Below are positions 6,328-6,385 of a stretch of DNA of 6,385 nucleotides, piece by piece (positions within the stretch are counted from its first letter, which is position 1; every line of letters starts with the position of its first letter). Source of the stretch: Chitinophagaceae bacterium (GTDB taxonomy: Bacteria; Bacteroidota; Bacteroidia; Chitinophagales; Chitinophagaceae); the NCBI GenBank assembly GCA_947483345.1, contig CANKNL010000176.1, positions 1 through 6,385 of the forward strand. The letters are read 5' to 3'. The position numbers were made by a program, and so were the translations under genes. The notes beneath the pieces are model-generated. The model saw only the letters and a program-made list of their open reading frames with translations, was not told where the DNA came from and ran no database searches.

Positions 6328-6385
6328 AAAATAGCCTGGAAGCCGTACTGACAGAAGGGAAATCAATTCCTGTCTTACCGGTTTC
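6328..6385. other. Unassigned window end downstream of the phosphoesterase
   Basis: These 58 bases follow the phosphoesterase stop. GACAG (6350-6354) and CTGTC (6370-6374) form a short five-base inverted repeat, but without a longer stem or a T-run, so I do not call a terminator. One plus-strand frame (from 6330, reading NSLEAVLTEGKSIPVLPV) and two minus-strand frames are open to the edge, but none has a start codon or a recognisable motif here. A gene entering from the right on the minus strand remains possible. Confidence 0.3.

Noticed and set aside
6350..6374. GACAG/CTGTC as a terminator for the phosphoesterase gene
   Set aside because: Only five pairs around a 15-base interior, and no T-tract.

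Overview
The window looks like ordinary chromosomal DNA from a member of the Bacteroidota, most likely near Chitinophagales/Sphingobacteriales. The grounds are the AT-leaning composition, start codons without clear Shine-Dalgarno sequences, a match to the Bacteroidota promoter (TTG-N21-TAAATTTG), a DUF5683 gene, and the order parA-parB-DUF5683-dapB, which is typical of that phylum. The lineage call is inference from gene content, not from a marker-gene comparison.

Layout: from about 4356 down to 1, six genes run leftward on the minus strand. They are a UPF0173/UlaG-like metallo-beta-lactamase-fold hydrolase (3676-4356), parA (2792-3592), parB (1752-2660), a DUF5683 membrane/envelope protein (1153-1752), dapB (385-1104) and the N-terminal part of an exported TPR protein (1-380) that runs off the left edge. 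The gaps are short: 83, 131, -1 (a TAATG stop/start overlap), 48 (39 with the longer dapB start) and 4 bases. This suggests one transcript, or a few overlapping ones, with the only consensus-quality promoter ahead of the hydrolase. From 4522 rightward, two plus-strand genes 9 bases apart form a second unit: an NAD(P)H-dependent FMN reductase-family protein (4522-5058) and a four-helix membrane-anchored calcineurin-type metallophosphoesterase (5068-6327). The 165-base gap 4357-4521 is the divergent control region. The last 58 bases (6328-6385) are unassigned.

How it fits together: ParA and ParB form the chromosome origin segregation machinery, and no canonical parS site is visible here. DapB makes tetrahydrodipicolinate for lysine and the peptidoglycan precursor meso-diaminopimelate. 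DUF5683 sits between them and has no known function. The cluster therefore links chromosome segregation to cell-wall precursor supply. The less ordinary features are non-coding: a heptad tandem repeat immediately upstream of parA, and a palindrome-rich parA-parB spacer with a 14-base exact direct repeat. I see no mobile element, CRISPR array, tRNA or rRNA, and no clear evidence of a new multi-gene system. The best candidates for undescribed biology are DUF5683 in its conserved position and the spacer repeats.
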